The translations under genes and the position numbers were made by a program. A stretch of DNA of 64,000 nt from Occultella kanbiaonis. Its GTDB lineage: Bacteria; Actinomycetota; Actinomycetes; Actinomycetales; Beutenbergiaceae. The notes below the pieces were generated by a model. That model worked only from the letters and a program-made list of their open reading frames with translations. It ran no database searches and had not been told where the DNA came from. Every line of letters starts with the position of its first letter. Position 1 is the stretch's first letter. The stretch is taken from positions 992,001 to 1,056,000 of the forward strand of contig NZ_CP046175.1 of assembly GCF_009708215.1 (NCBI RefSeq). Reading direction: 5' to 3'. Of this stretch, positions 7,592 to 14,835 are shown piece after piece.

Positions 7592-8703
7592 GCGAGTCCC
7601 TCGGGCGCACCGGGCGGGTCGGCGTCGGCATCATCGGTGCCGGTGTGATCAGCACCCAGTACCTGACCAACGTCACGAAGTTCGCGGACCTCGAGGTCCT
7701 GTTCGTCGCGGACCTGGACGTGGAACGGGCCCGGGCGAAGGCCGACGAGTTCGGCGTGCCCGGCAGCGGGACCGTGGCCGAGCTGCTCGCCGTCGACGCG
7801 ATCGAGATCGTGATCAACCTGACCATCCCGGCCGTGCACGTCGCGGTGGGCGAGCAGATCATCGCCGCAGGCAAGCACCAGTGGAGCGAGAAGCCGCTGG
7901 CACTCGACCGCGAGTCCGGCCGCCGCCTGCTCGACTCCGCCGCGGCGGCGGGGCTGCGCGTCTCCTGCGCGCCGGACACGATCCTCGGCGCTGGGCTCCA
8001 GACGGCGCAGCGGACTCTGCTCGAGGGCCGGATCGGCACGCCGCTGAACGGTCTGGTGCTGCTCCAGAGCCCCGGCCCGGAGTCCTGGCACCCGAGCCCG
8101 GAGTTCCTCTTCGACGTGGGCGCCGGTCCGCTGTTCGACATCGGCCCGTATTACCTGACGGCGCTGGTGCAGCTGCTCGGGCCGATCGCCCGGGTGAGCG
8201 CCACGTCGTCGACGGCGCGGACCACCCGGGTGATCGGTTCCGGTCCCAAGGCCGGTACCGAGTTCCCCGTGAACGTCCCCACGCATCACGGCGCGCTGAT
8301 CGAGTTCGTCGGTGGCGCGGCCGCGCAGACGACGTTCAGCTTCGAGTCGGTCCGCAAGCGCACCCTGATCGAGGTCTCCGGCACCACCGGCACGCTGGAG
8401 GTGCCGAACCCGAACACCTTCGACGACTCCGGTCACCTCTGGCTGCCCGGCGCCGACGAGGCGGTCGAGGTCCCGCCGGTAGGCTCGACCTACGGCCGAG
8501 GGAGCGGGGCGCTGGAGCTGGCCCGGGCGATCCGGGCCGGGGTGCCCGAGCGGGCGTCCGGCGAGTTGGCCTACCACGTGCTGGACGCGATGATCTCGAT
8601 CGCCGAGTCGGCACTGTGGCACAAGCCGGTGGAACTCGAGAGCTCCGCTGCGGCCCCGGCGCCGCTGCCGGAGGGCTGGGACCCGGCGGCCCCGACGCTC
8701 TGA
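7588..8703 (+). CDS. Gfo/Idh/MocA family NAD(P)-dependent oxidoreductase
   Basis: The 371 aa protein has an N-terminal Rossmann domain (GVGIIGAGVIS, about 11-21), the EKPLALD motif (about 98-104) that carries the family's catalytic lysine, and a C-terminal beta-sheet domain. It probably oxidises or reduces a sugar or cyclitol at a hydroxyl carbon. The start at 7588 overlaps the isomerase stop (ATGA), so the two enzymes are translated together and likely act on the same substrate. A strong terminator follows at 8726. Confidence 0.9.
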   Translation: MSESLGRTGRVGVGIIGAGVISTQYLTNVTKFADLEVLFVADLDVERARAKADEFGVPGSGTVAELLAVDAIEIVINLTIPAVHVAVGEQIIAAGKHQWSEKPLALDRESGRRLLDSAAAAGLRVSCAPDTILGAGLQTAQRTLLEGRIGTPLNGLVLLQSPGPESWHPSPEFLFDVGAGPLFDIGPYYLTALVQLLGPIARVSATSSTARTTRVIGSGPKAGTEFPVNVPTHHGALIEFVGGAAAQTTFSFESVRKRTLIEVSGTTGTLEVPNPNTFDDSGHLWLPGADEAVEVPPVGSTYGRGSGALELARAIRAGVPERASGELAYHVLDAMISIAESALWHKPVELESSAAAPAPLPEGWDPAAPTL

Positions 8704-8725
8704 ACCACCCGATCGACCAACGCAC

Positions 8726-8763
8726 GAAGTGCCCGGTTCGCGTCTGACGCGGCCGGGCACTTC
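8726..8763 (+). terminator. Terminator of the sugar operon
   Basis: An 11 bp inverted repeat (GAAGTGCCCGG / CCGGGCACTTC) follows the oxidoreductase gene and precedes the convergent MFS gene, so it may serve both directions. Confidence 0.75.
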
Positions 8764-8821
8764 GGCGTTCGGGAACCTGTCGGGGCACCCGTTCTGCGCT
8801 GCCCGCGGTGCTCGGGCCGGG

Positions 8822-10030
8822 TCAGCCCAGGGGCTTGCGCGAGCCAGCGATCGTGCCGGTCACCACGATCATGACGCTCATCCCCAGGAGCAGTCCGAGG
8901 GCCGCGGTCCAGGTCCCGGTCGCGGCGTACAGCGCCCCGACGGCGACCGGCGCTAGGGCGCCGATGGAGTAGCCGACCGTCTGGGTCATCGCCGATACCC
9001 CGCGGACCTGGGCGACACTCGCCGAACGCATCGTCACGAGCGTCATCCCGAGGGCGAACGTGGCCCCTTGCGCGTACCCGGCCACCACGCACCAGACCCA
9101 GAACGCGCCCGGCATCAGCAACAGACCGCCGATGGCGATCAGCCAGGTACTTCCCACGACGGCGGTCATGGTGCGGCGGGCGCGGACCCTGGACGCCATG
9201 AGCGGCGCGGTCAGGGTGCCGAGGATCCCGGTCAGCTGATAGGCAGACGTCGCCGCGCCCGCGGTGGTGAGGTCCGTCCCGGCGACCTCCGGCAACAGGC
9301 TTGGCAGCCACGCCGTGAGCCCGTAGAACAGCCCCGACTGCATCCCGAAGTACGCCGCCAGCACCCACACCGCCGGCGTCGACCAGGGCCGCCGCACGGG
9401 CTGCCCCACGGGCGCCGGCGGCTCCGCGGGACGCGGCAGGCGGGCCCAGACCACGGCAGCGGCCACTGCCAGCACGGCCCAGGCGGCGAGCGCCGCGCGC
9501 CAGCCGAGCCAGAGCGCCAGCGGCACGGTCAGGGCGGCCGCGATCGCCGCGCCGCCGGTGAGCGAGGACGTCGAGATCGCGATCATCGGGCCCTGGCGCT
9601 TGGGGAAGTCGCGGCGCACCACCACCGGCAGCAGCACGTTCCCGGACGTGATGGCCAGCCCGACGATGGCCGTACCCGCGAGGAGTACCCACGCCGGGCC
9701 CCATGGCCGGATCGCCGTCAGCACGGCGATCACGAGCAGTCCGGTGATGATCGTGCGGTCAACCCCGAACCGGCGCACCGCGACGGCGACGATCGGTGCG
9801 CCGACCGCATAGCAGGCGACCGGGAGGCTGGTGAGCAGGCCGGCGGCCGTCGGGCCCAGACCCAGATCGGCCCGGATCTCCGGCAGGACCGCAGCCAACG
9901 ACGTGATCGGGGTGCGCATGTTGACGCCCACGAGGGCTACCCCCGCGGCCAACAACCAACCGGGACGGCCGCGCAGGACTTGCACCGGGCCGCGTCGTCC
10001 GGGCCGCGGCTTCGGACGATCGGAGGACAT
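8822..10030 (-). CDS. CynX/NimT-type MFS transporter
   Basis: The 402 aa protein has about 12 membrane helices. The segment VGVNMRTPITSLAAVLPEI near residue 30 is characteristic of the cyanate/nitroimidazole (CynX/NimT) branch of the major facilitator superfamily. The short loop PRPAEPPAPVGQ between helices 6 and 7 fits the domain border. The ATG at 10030 is preceded by a Shine-Dalgarno-poor region, and an in-frame ATG three codons upstream is also possible. It is divergent from a MarR-like regulator across 174 bp, so that regulator may control it. Substrates of this branch vary (cyanate, 2-nitroimidazole, others). Confidence 0.88.
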   Translation of the reverse strand: MSSDRPKPRPGRRGPVQVLRGRPGWLLAAGVALVGVNMRTPITSLAAVLPEIRADLGLGPTAAGLLTSLPVACYAVGAPIVAVAVRRFGVDRTIITGLLVIAVLTAIRPWGPAWVLLAGTAIVGLAITSGNVLLPVVVRRDFPKRQGPMIAISTSSLTGGAAIAAALTVPLALWLGWRAALAAWAVLAVAAAVVWARLPRPAEPPAPVGQPVRRPWSTPAVWVLAAYFGMQSGLFYGLTAWLPSLLPEVAGTDLTTAGAATSAYQLTGILGTLTAPLMASRVRARRTMTAVVGSTWLIAIGGLLLMPGAFWVWCVVAGYAQGATFALGMTLVTMRSASVAQVRGVSAMTQTVGYSIGALAPVAVGALYAATGTWTAALGLLLGMSVMIVVTGTIAGSRKPLG

Positions 10031-10204
10031 GACGGTGACCGTAGACGGTTCTCTGCCACCTTGTGGATCTGGTCCATCTCGCGATCCGGTCGGTCGGAAC
10101 GAAGGGCCGGGTCCGGGCGTTGGAGGGTGTGTAGAGCGATGGAGGCGCGGGCGACCGCGTCGACGCGAGCGATAGCGGGAACCGAACGACATGAGGAGTG
10201 CAAC

Positions 10205-10750
10205 GTGGATGCCCTGGCACAGGTCCGGTCCGACGTTCGAGGGATGGTCCCGGCGAGCTCGCTGACCGGGATACTCGGTCTCACCGATGTGCTCGGCCGG
10301 ATCGGGCAGGCCGGGATGGCACTCACCCACCGGATCGAGTCCGTCACCGGGGTCCGTGCCGGAGAACTCCAGGTTCTCGTCGCGGTCGAGGACGGTGCCG
10401 AGCACCCGCGGGCGATCGCCGCGGTCACGGGGCAGCTCCCGGAGGCCGCCGAGGTGACCGTGAAGGCACTCGTGGCGCGCGGTCTGCTCAACCGGCACGC
10501 GCACCCGGCGGACACCTCCGGCGAGCCGGCGCTCGTGCACGTCACCCCGATCGGCACGGCGGCGCTGGAGCAGGCCGAGGCGGTACAGATCAGGATCGTC
10601 GACGCGCTCGCCCGCACGCTCGGGGTCGAGCAGACGCAGGACCTGAACCGGACCCTCAAGGTGGTCGCCGACGTCCTCGAGCACGGGAACGCGATCACGG
10701 ACTTCGACGCGGTCGCACGGCCCACCCACCTTCGGACCATCGAGGCCTGA
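10205..10750 (+). CDS. MarR-like winged-helix transcriptional regulator
   Basis: The 181 aa protein starts with GTG at 10205 after GAGGAG. Its middle (about 48-115) reads as a winged helix: helices in LQVLVAVEDG, HPRAIAAVTGQL and PEAAEVTVKALVARGLL, then a wing rich in charged residues and TPIGTAALEQAE. Long helices flank it for dimerisation, as in MarR proteins. It is divergent from the CynX-type transporter and likely regulates it or itself. The ligand is unknown. An open frame runs far upstream, antisense to the transporter; it is not coding. Confidence 0.78.
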   Translation: MDALAQVRSDVRGMVPASSLTGILGLTDVLGRIGQAGMALTHRIESVTGVRAGELQVLVAVEDGAEHPRAIAAVTGQLPEAAEVTVKALVARGLLNRHAHPADTSGEPALVHVTPIGTAALEQAEAVQIRIVDALARTLGVEQTQDLNRTLKVVADVLEHGNAITDFDAVARPTHLRTIEA

Positions 10751-10764
10751 GCCCCCGCGGTACG

Positions 10765-11508
10765 TCAGCGGGCGCTCAACCAACCCACGAGGCGGTCCGG
10801 GCGGTCGGTGATGATGCCGTCGACGCCCGCCTCGACCAGCGGTGCCCACAACTCGGCGGTGTTGGGCGTCCACACGTGGGCCTCGAGGCCGGCGTCGTGG
10901 ATCGCGGTCAGCGCCTCCGGCCGCTCGAGGACCAGCGTCGCCGGCGGGTTCAGGGCAACGACCCCGAGATCCGCCCCGAGGGTCAGGGTGCTCTCGTCGA
11001 ACTCGCTGATGAGCAGGCCGCGACGCAGGCCGGGGGCGGCCTCCTGCAAGGTGCGCAGCATCGCGACGGAGAACCCCTGCGCCAGGACGCGGTCGGCGAT
11101 CCCGGCCTCGTCGATCTCCGCGAGCAGCCGGTTCGTCGGTTCCAGCGGCCAGTCGCCCTTGAGCTCGAGCAGGAGCCTGGTGTCCGGATGGCGCAGCAGG
11201 AGGTCCACCACGTCCGCGAACACCGGCAGCGGGGTGCCCGCGTAGGCCGGCGCGAACCATGAGCCGGCGTCGAGGTGGCGCACCTCGGTGCTCGGCAGCG
11301 CCGCCACCGGGCCGGCGCCGTCGGTGGTGCGGTCCACGGTGGCGTCGTGGATGACGATGCCGATGCCGTCCTCGCAGACCTGTACGTCGATCTCGATCAT
11401 GTCCGCACCGCCGAGCACGGCCGACTCGAACGCGGGCAGCGTGTTCTCGGGCGCTACGGAGGAGTTTCCGCGGTGGGCGATGATCAGTGGGCGCGTCGTT
11501 GTTGGCAC
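10765..11508 (-). CDS. Glycerophosphodiester phosphodiesterase
   Basis: The 247 aa protein belongs to the GDPD family, a TIM barrel that hydrolyses glycerophosphodiesters to glycerol-3-phosphate and an alcohol. Diagnostic motifs are present: IIAHRGNSSVAPENT (about 8-22), MIEIDVQ (about 37-43) with the metal-binding EID, and the catalytic VIHD (about 52-55); the end carries DGIITDRPD. GTG 11508 gives the usual length. The open frame continues 59 codons upstream but these residues are basic and unstructured. It faces the MarR-like gene with a 14 bp gap. Confidence 0.9.
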   Translation of the reverse strand: MPTTTRPLIIAHRGNSSVAPENTLPAFESAVLGGADMIEIDVQVCEDGIGIVIHDATVDRTTDGAGPVAALPSTEVRHLDAGSWFAPAYAGTPLPVFADVVDLLLRHPDTRLLLELKGDWPLEPTNRLLAEIDEAGIADRVLAQGFSVAMLRTLQEAAPGLRRGLLISEFDESTLTLGADLGVVALNPPATLVLERPEALTAIHDAGLEAHVWTPNTAELWAPLVEAGVDGIITDRPDRLVGWLSAR

Positions 11509-11699
11509 GGGGCACAGCCTAATCGCGCACCACGGCGGGGGCGCCAAACGACGGGAACGCTCAGCGATGGTTGGGGAAACGTTCACCGGGGATTCGTAGT
11601 CAGCATTGAAGAGTCCATCTGACCGCCACCAGTGGTGGGAATGACGCGGATGTGCCAGAGTCGGTGACAACGCATTCTGAGCCATTGGGGATTCCAGTT

Positions 11700-12728
11700 A
11701 TGCACGCACGTCCGGTGTCCGGTGCCACACCCGGCATCGTGGTGCGCTGGGTGCGGCGCGGACTCCTGACCCTCGGCACCGCCGCCGCGGGTGTTGTGAT
11801 CGGGGCAGGTGTAGCCGTCGCGGCGACTGGGGAGGCGCCGGAATCGGACGGGTCGGACGGCCCGCTCGCCTCGACCCTCGGCCTCGTGCAGGACATCGCG
11901 GCCCCGGTGACCGAGCCGCTCGTGTCCGAAGTGGTCGCGCCGCTCACTGCGCCGATCCTGGACGCTGCCGCGCCGGTCACTGATCCGGTGGTCGACCACG
12001 TCGTCGCGCCGGTCACCGCCCCCGTGGTCGAGGCCGTCGCGCCCGTGATCACCGAGGTGACCGAGCCGCTCCGCCCCGTCCTCGATCCGGTCCGGCAGGA
12101 GGTCCTGGACCCGGTGCTCGACGTGGTCGAGCCGGCCACCGGTGGAGTCGTCGGGGACGTGGTGGACCTCGTGAGTCCGGCGGTGGACGCCGTGATCCCG
12201 CCTCAGCCCGTTGAGTCCGTGCCATCAGACCCGACTGTGTCACCTGGACCCGGTTCGAGTCTTCCGGGCCTCGTCGCCGAATCGGTCGATGGCGTTGACC
12301 TGCCCAGTGACCTCCTGCCGCCGGGTGCGGACCCCGGACTTGTCGAGCCGGTCCCCGGTGCCCTCACGGACACCGGGTCGTCGCAGCAGGCGAGCAACTT
12401 GGCGGGTCCGCCGGCGCCCGGTCACGGGCTCACGATGACCTCCCAGCTCGCTGGAGCAGTCCGGGCGGCTGGTGCCCCGACGGCTCTCGATGCCGACCGG
12501 GCGGGAAGCGACGACGTCCCGTCCCACGCGCCACCGCGCCCGTACGGCACCGACCCCGGGCTACAGAAGGTGCCCGTCCCGACGACCGGGCAGCCCCGCC
12601 CGGTGGACGCCACGCCCGTTCTCGGAACCGATGTCCGGCCGCCTGCCGCGCGGGGTGCCGTGCACCCCGCGGATCTGGCTCCGCGGGTCACCGCGGACCC
12701 GTTCGACATTCCAGTCTCGCCTGGATGA
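11700..12728 (+). CDS. Secreted Pro/Val-rich repeat protein, family unknown
   Basis: The 342 aa protein begins with a signal peptide (RRGLLTLGTAAAGVVIGAGVAVA, cleavage near 38). Residues about 55-150 are an imperfect repeat of units such as APVTEPLVSEV, APVTDPVVDHV and APVTAPVVEAV, roughly 11-15 residues long, alternating Val/Leu with Pro and acidic residues. The C-terminal half is Pro/Gly/Ser-rich and looks disordered. There is no sorting signal. ATG 11700 follows GGGGA by 8 nt; GTG 11652 is an alternative. It sits 87 bp before the chaplin-like gene in the same direction, so a role at the cell surface with that protein is plausible but unproven. Confidence 0.72.
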   Translation: MHARPVSGATPGIVVRWVRRGLLTLGTAAAGVVIGAGVAVAATGEAPESDGSDGPLASTLGLVQDIAAPVTEPLVSEVVAPLTAPILDAAAPVTDPVVDHVVAPVTAPVVEAVAPVITEVTEPLRPVLDPVRQEVLDPVLDVVEPATGGVVGDVVDLVSPAVDAVIPPQPVESVPSDPTVSPGPGSSLPGLVAESVDGVDLPSDLLPPGADPGLVEPVPGALTDTGSSQQASNLAGPPAPGHGLTMTSQLAGAVRAAGAPTALDADRAGSDDVPSHAPPRPYGTDPGLQKVPVPTTGQPRPVDATPVLGTDVRPPAARGAVHPADLAPRVTADPFDIPVSPG

Positions 12729-12738
12729 TCTGAGCCTT

Positions 12739-12758
12739 CCGTGAGCTGTTACTCACGG
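12739..12758 (+). terminator. Small hairpin between the two surface-protein genes
   Basis: CCGTGAG and CTCACGG form a 7 bp stem with a 6 nt loop just after the stop at 12728. It may be a weak terminator or attenuator ahead of the chaplin-like gene. Confidence 0.35.
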
Positions 12759-12815
12759 CCGCGCTAAACCCGGTTTCAATTCGGGCATTTCAGATCATTG
12801 GACAGGAGTGGAATC

Positions 12816-14369
12816 ATGCATGCCATTTTCAGAACTGCATTACGCACATTAGTGGTGACCGGCGGCCTCGTGGTCGCAGGCGCCGGGGCCGCACAGGCGG
12901 CGGAGGGCGACCTCCTGGACCTCGGCCTCGTGGAGGACCTGACGACCACTGTCTCCGAGACAGTCGGCGGCGATCTCCTCACGGACGTCGTGGCGGACAA
13001 CACGGTGACCGCGCCGATCTCGATCCCGGTGACGATCGGGGACGTCGCCCTCGGTGTTGGAGGTGACGCGGCCGCGAGTTCCACCGAGTCGGCGCCACCA
13101 CCAGCGCAGCCACGGGAGGTCGTTGCGGTCTCGTCGGCCAGCGGCGATTCGTTGGTGGAGGATGTCGCGGCCGACAGCACGGTAACGGCGCCGATCTCGA
13201 TCCCGGTCACGGTCGGTGACATTGCGGTCGGGGTTGCTGGTGACTCCGCGGTGTCCTCGACCAGCTCGGGTGAGACCGGTGCGTCGGACCCGGTCTCCGT
13301 CGAGGCAGCGTCCCCCGCGAACGGCGACGCGTCAGTCGAGGATGTGGTGGCTGATAACACGGTGACGGCGCCGGTCGGTGTTCCGGTGTCGGTGGGTGGT
13401 ATTGCGTTGGGGGTGCTGGGTGACGCTGGTGTCTCTTCCTCGCAGGGGCAGGAGGAGGCGGCTTCTTCTCCGGTGGACGTCTCGACCGGTGGCGGTGAGG
13501 CAGCTACCGGCGGTCTCGCTTCCGATGTGGTGGCTGATAACACGGTGACGGCGCCGGTCGGTGTTCCGGTGTCGGTGGGTGGTATTGCGTTGGGGGTGCT
13601 GGGTGACGCTGGTGTCTCTTCCTCGCAGGGGCAGGAGGAGGCGGCTTCTTCTCCGGTGGACGTCTCGACCGGTGGCGGTGAGGCAGCTACCGGCGGTCTC
13701 GCTTCCGATGTGGTCGCCGACAACGCCGTGACGGCGCCTGTCACGATCCCGGTGAACGTCAACTGCATCAACGCCGGAGTGCTCGGCGACGCCTCCGCGG
13801 AGTGCTCGACGGCGGCCGCACCGGCCGCTGGTCCGGTCACCGTGGACACCGGCTCCGGTGAGGACGCACCGCCCACTGCGGGCTTGGCGTCTCTCGTGCC
13901 CGACGTGATCACTGGAACCACTTTGACGGCGCCGATCGGCGTGCCGGTGGAGGTCGGATGCATCTCGGCCGGGGTGCTCGGTGACGCGGCCGCGACCTGC
14001 GCGACCGGTGCCACGGCTCCGACCGATCCGACGGCGCCGACCGATCCGACCGATCCGACGGCTCCGACGGCTCCGACGGCTCCGACCGATCCGACCGATC
14101 CGACGGCTCCGACGGCTCCGACGGATCCGACCGCACGGACGACCCCGTCGACGCCCGGCCAGCCCGGCGCGCGGTCCCCACAGGGGCCGGTGCCGAACGC
14201 CCCGACGGGCGTGGCGCCGTCGAACGCGGGCGGCATGGCGCCGGCCGAGGCGGGCGGCGCGCTCGCGGAGACCGGTCCGGGCGACACGGCACCCGCGGCC
14301 GCGTTCGCCCTGGCGCTGGTCACGCTGGGTGGCCTGCTCGTGGGGTTGCGGAGGTTCGGTGACCGCTGA
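12816..14369 (+). CDS. Six-module chaplin-like LAETG surface protein
   Basis: The 517 aa protein has a signal peptide ending AGAGAAQA (about 21-28) and six modules of about 60 residues starting near residues 57, 116, 176, 237, 298 and 363. Each holds a core like DNTVTAPVxxPVxVGxIALGVLGDA, recalling the beta-strand core of chaplins, the amyloid-forming surface proteins of Streptomyces. Modules 5 and 6 each have a Cys pair 13 residues apart (C317/C330, C382/C395), as chaplins do; modules 1-4 have none. A Thr/Pro-rich PTD/PTA repeat follows, then LAETG, a hydrophobic helix and the tail RRFGDR, a class E sortase signal like that of long chaplins. The ribosome site AGGAGTGG precedes ATG 12816. The chaplin link is my inference from pattern. 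Confidence 0.75.
   Translation: MHAIFRTALRTLVVTGGLVVAGAGAAQAAEGDLLDLGLVEDLTTTVSETVGGDLLTDVVADNTVTAPISIPVTIGDVALGVGGDAAASSTESAPPPAQPREVVAVSSASGDSLVEDVAADSTVTAPISIPVTVGDIAVGVAGDSAVSSTSSGETGASDPVSVEAASPANGDASVEDVVADNTVTAPVGVPVSVGGIALGVLGDAGVSSSQGQEEAASSPVDVSTGGGEAATGGLASDVVADNTVTAPVGVPVSVGGIALGVLGDAGVSSSQGQEEAASSPVDVSTGGGEAATGGLASDVVADNAVTAPVTIPVNVNCINAGVLGDASAECSTAAAPAAGPVTVDTGSGEDAPPTAGLASLVPDVITGTTLTAPIGVPVEVGCISAGVLGDAAATCATGATAPTDPTAPTDPTDPTAPTAPTAPTDPTDPTAPTAPTDPTARTTPSTPGQPGARSPQGPVPNAPTGVAPSNAGGMAPAEAGGALAETGPGDTAPAAAFALALVTLGGLLVGLRRFGDR
13341..13706 (+). repeat. Perfect 2 x 183 bp tandem duplication
   Basis: Positions 13341-13523 and 13524-13706 are identical base for base by eye. Each copy encodes 61 residues (modules 3 and 4 of the chaplin-like protein). 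The copies use many T-ending codons (GCT, GGT, GTT, ATT, TCT), unlike the flanking modules, which are C/G-ending. The duplication is recent or kept identical by recombination. Confidence 0.95.
14019..14135 (+). repeat. 9 bp PTD/PTA minisatellite
   Basis: About 13 in-frame units of CCGACCGAT or CCGACGGCT/GCG encode a Pro-Thr-Asp/Pro-Thr-Ala linker before the LAETG signal, a likely wall-spanning stalk with variable copy number. Confidence 0.85.
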
Positions 14370-14382
14370 CCCGTTGACCGGT

Positions 14383-14411
14383 CGCGGCCGTGGCGTACGC
14401 CAACGGCCGCG
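14383..14411 (+). terminator. Terminator after chaplin-like gene
   Basis: CGCGGCCGT and ACGGCCGCG form a 9 bp stem around an 11 nt loop, starting 14 nt past the stop at 14369. Confidence 0.65.
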
Positions 14412-14521
14412 GCTCGGTCATGGGCACCTCTGGCCATCGCGCCGGCCACCCGAGGCCGTTACGGTGCCATCAGTGCTCCGCGTCGAGGGGGCCGGGGGTC
14501 AAACACGTAGGGGAGTCCTTG

Positions 14522-14833
14522 GTGGCGAGTGTCGAGGTAGTGCCTGCCGACGTCGCTGCCGCTGCCGCGCGGCTCGAGGAGGCGCGCGACGGCGTCGCCT
14601 CGGTTCGCACGGCCGACGACCTCGCGACCGTGACGTCCGCGCTCGCCGGCGCCGAGAGCACGCGTGCGGCCGAGGAGCTGGCCACGGCCTGGAAGCAACG
14701 GTTCCGCGCGTGGGACAGCGCCGCGCAGAACCAGACCGAGGCCATGGGTGTCAGCGCGCAGGCCTACGAGGAGCAGGACGGCGAGGGCGCCACCGCCTTC
14801 AACGCCATCGGTCCGGCGCTGGGGGCACGCTGA
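14522..14833 (+). CDS. WXG100/ESX-like small helical protein
   Basis: The 103 aa all-helical protein is the size of WXG100 secretion substrates. It has a helix (about 9-50), a turn region with a Trp (AWKQRFRAWDSA, about 62-73) in place of a strict WxG, a second helix, and AYEEQDG near 85-91, which fits the YxxxD/E export signal of type VII secretion. GTG 14522 follows GGGGAG at good spacing; TTG 14519 is possible. It is followed after 2 bp by a DUF1023 hydrolase with a helical N-terminus. The pair probably forms a secreted complex, but no secretion ATPase is in the window. Confidence 0.68.
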   Translation: MASVEVVPADVAAAAARLEEARDGVASVRTADDLATVTSALAGAESTRAAEELATAWKQRFRAWDSAAQNQTEAMGVSAQAYEEQDGEGATAFNAIGPALGAR

Positions 14834-14835
14834 CC

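Noticed and set aside
10031-11515. Minus-strand open frame joining the CynX-type transporter to sequence far upstream (897 codons in all)
   Set aside because: The upstream part is antisense to the MarR-like gene and overlaps the GDPD gene in another frame, is very Arg/Gly/Pro-rich and has no family pattern. It is a high-GC open frame, not a fusion gene.
13341-13706. Direct repeats as a possible CRISPR array
   Set aside because: Repeat unit is 183 bp with no unique spacers, in frame inside a coding region, and no cas gene is near.
13981-14835. N-terminal extension of the DUF1023 hydrolase frame back to 13981
   Set aside because: It crosses the end of the chaplin-like gene, a terminator and the WXG-like gene, and is almost pure Arg/Pro. 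ATG 14836 fits the spacing and the protein family.
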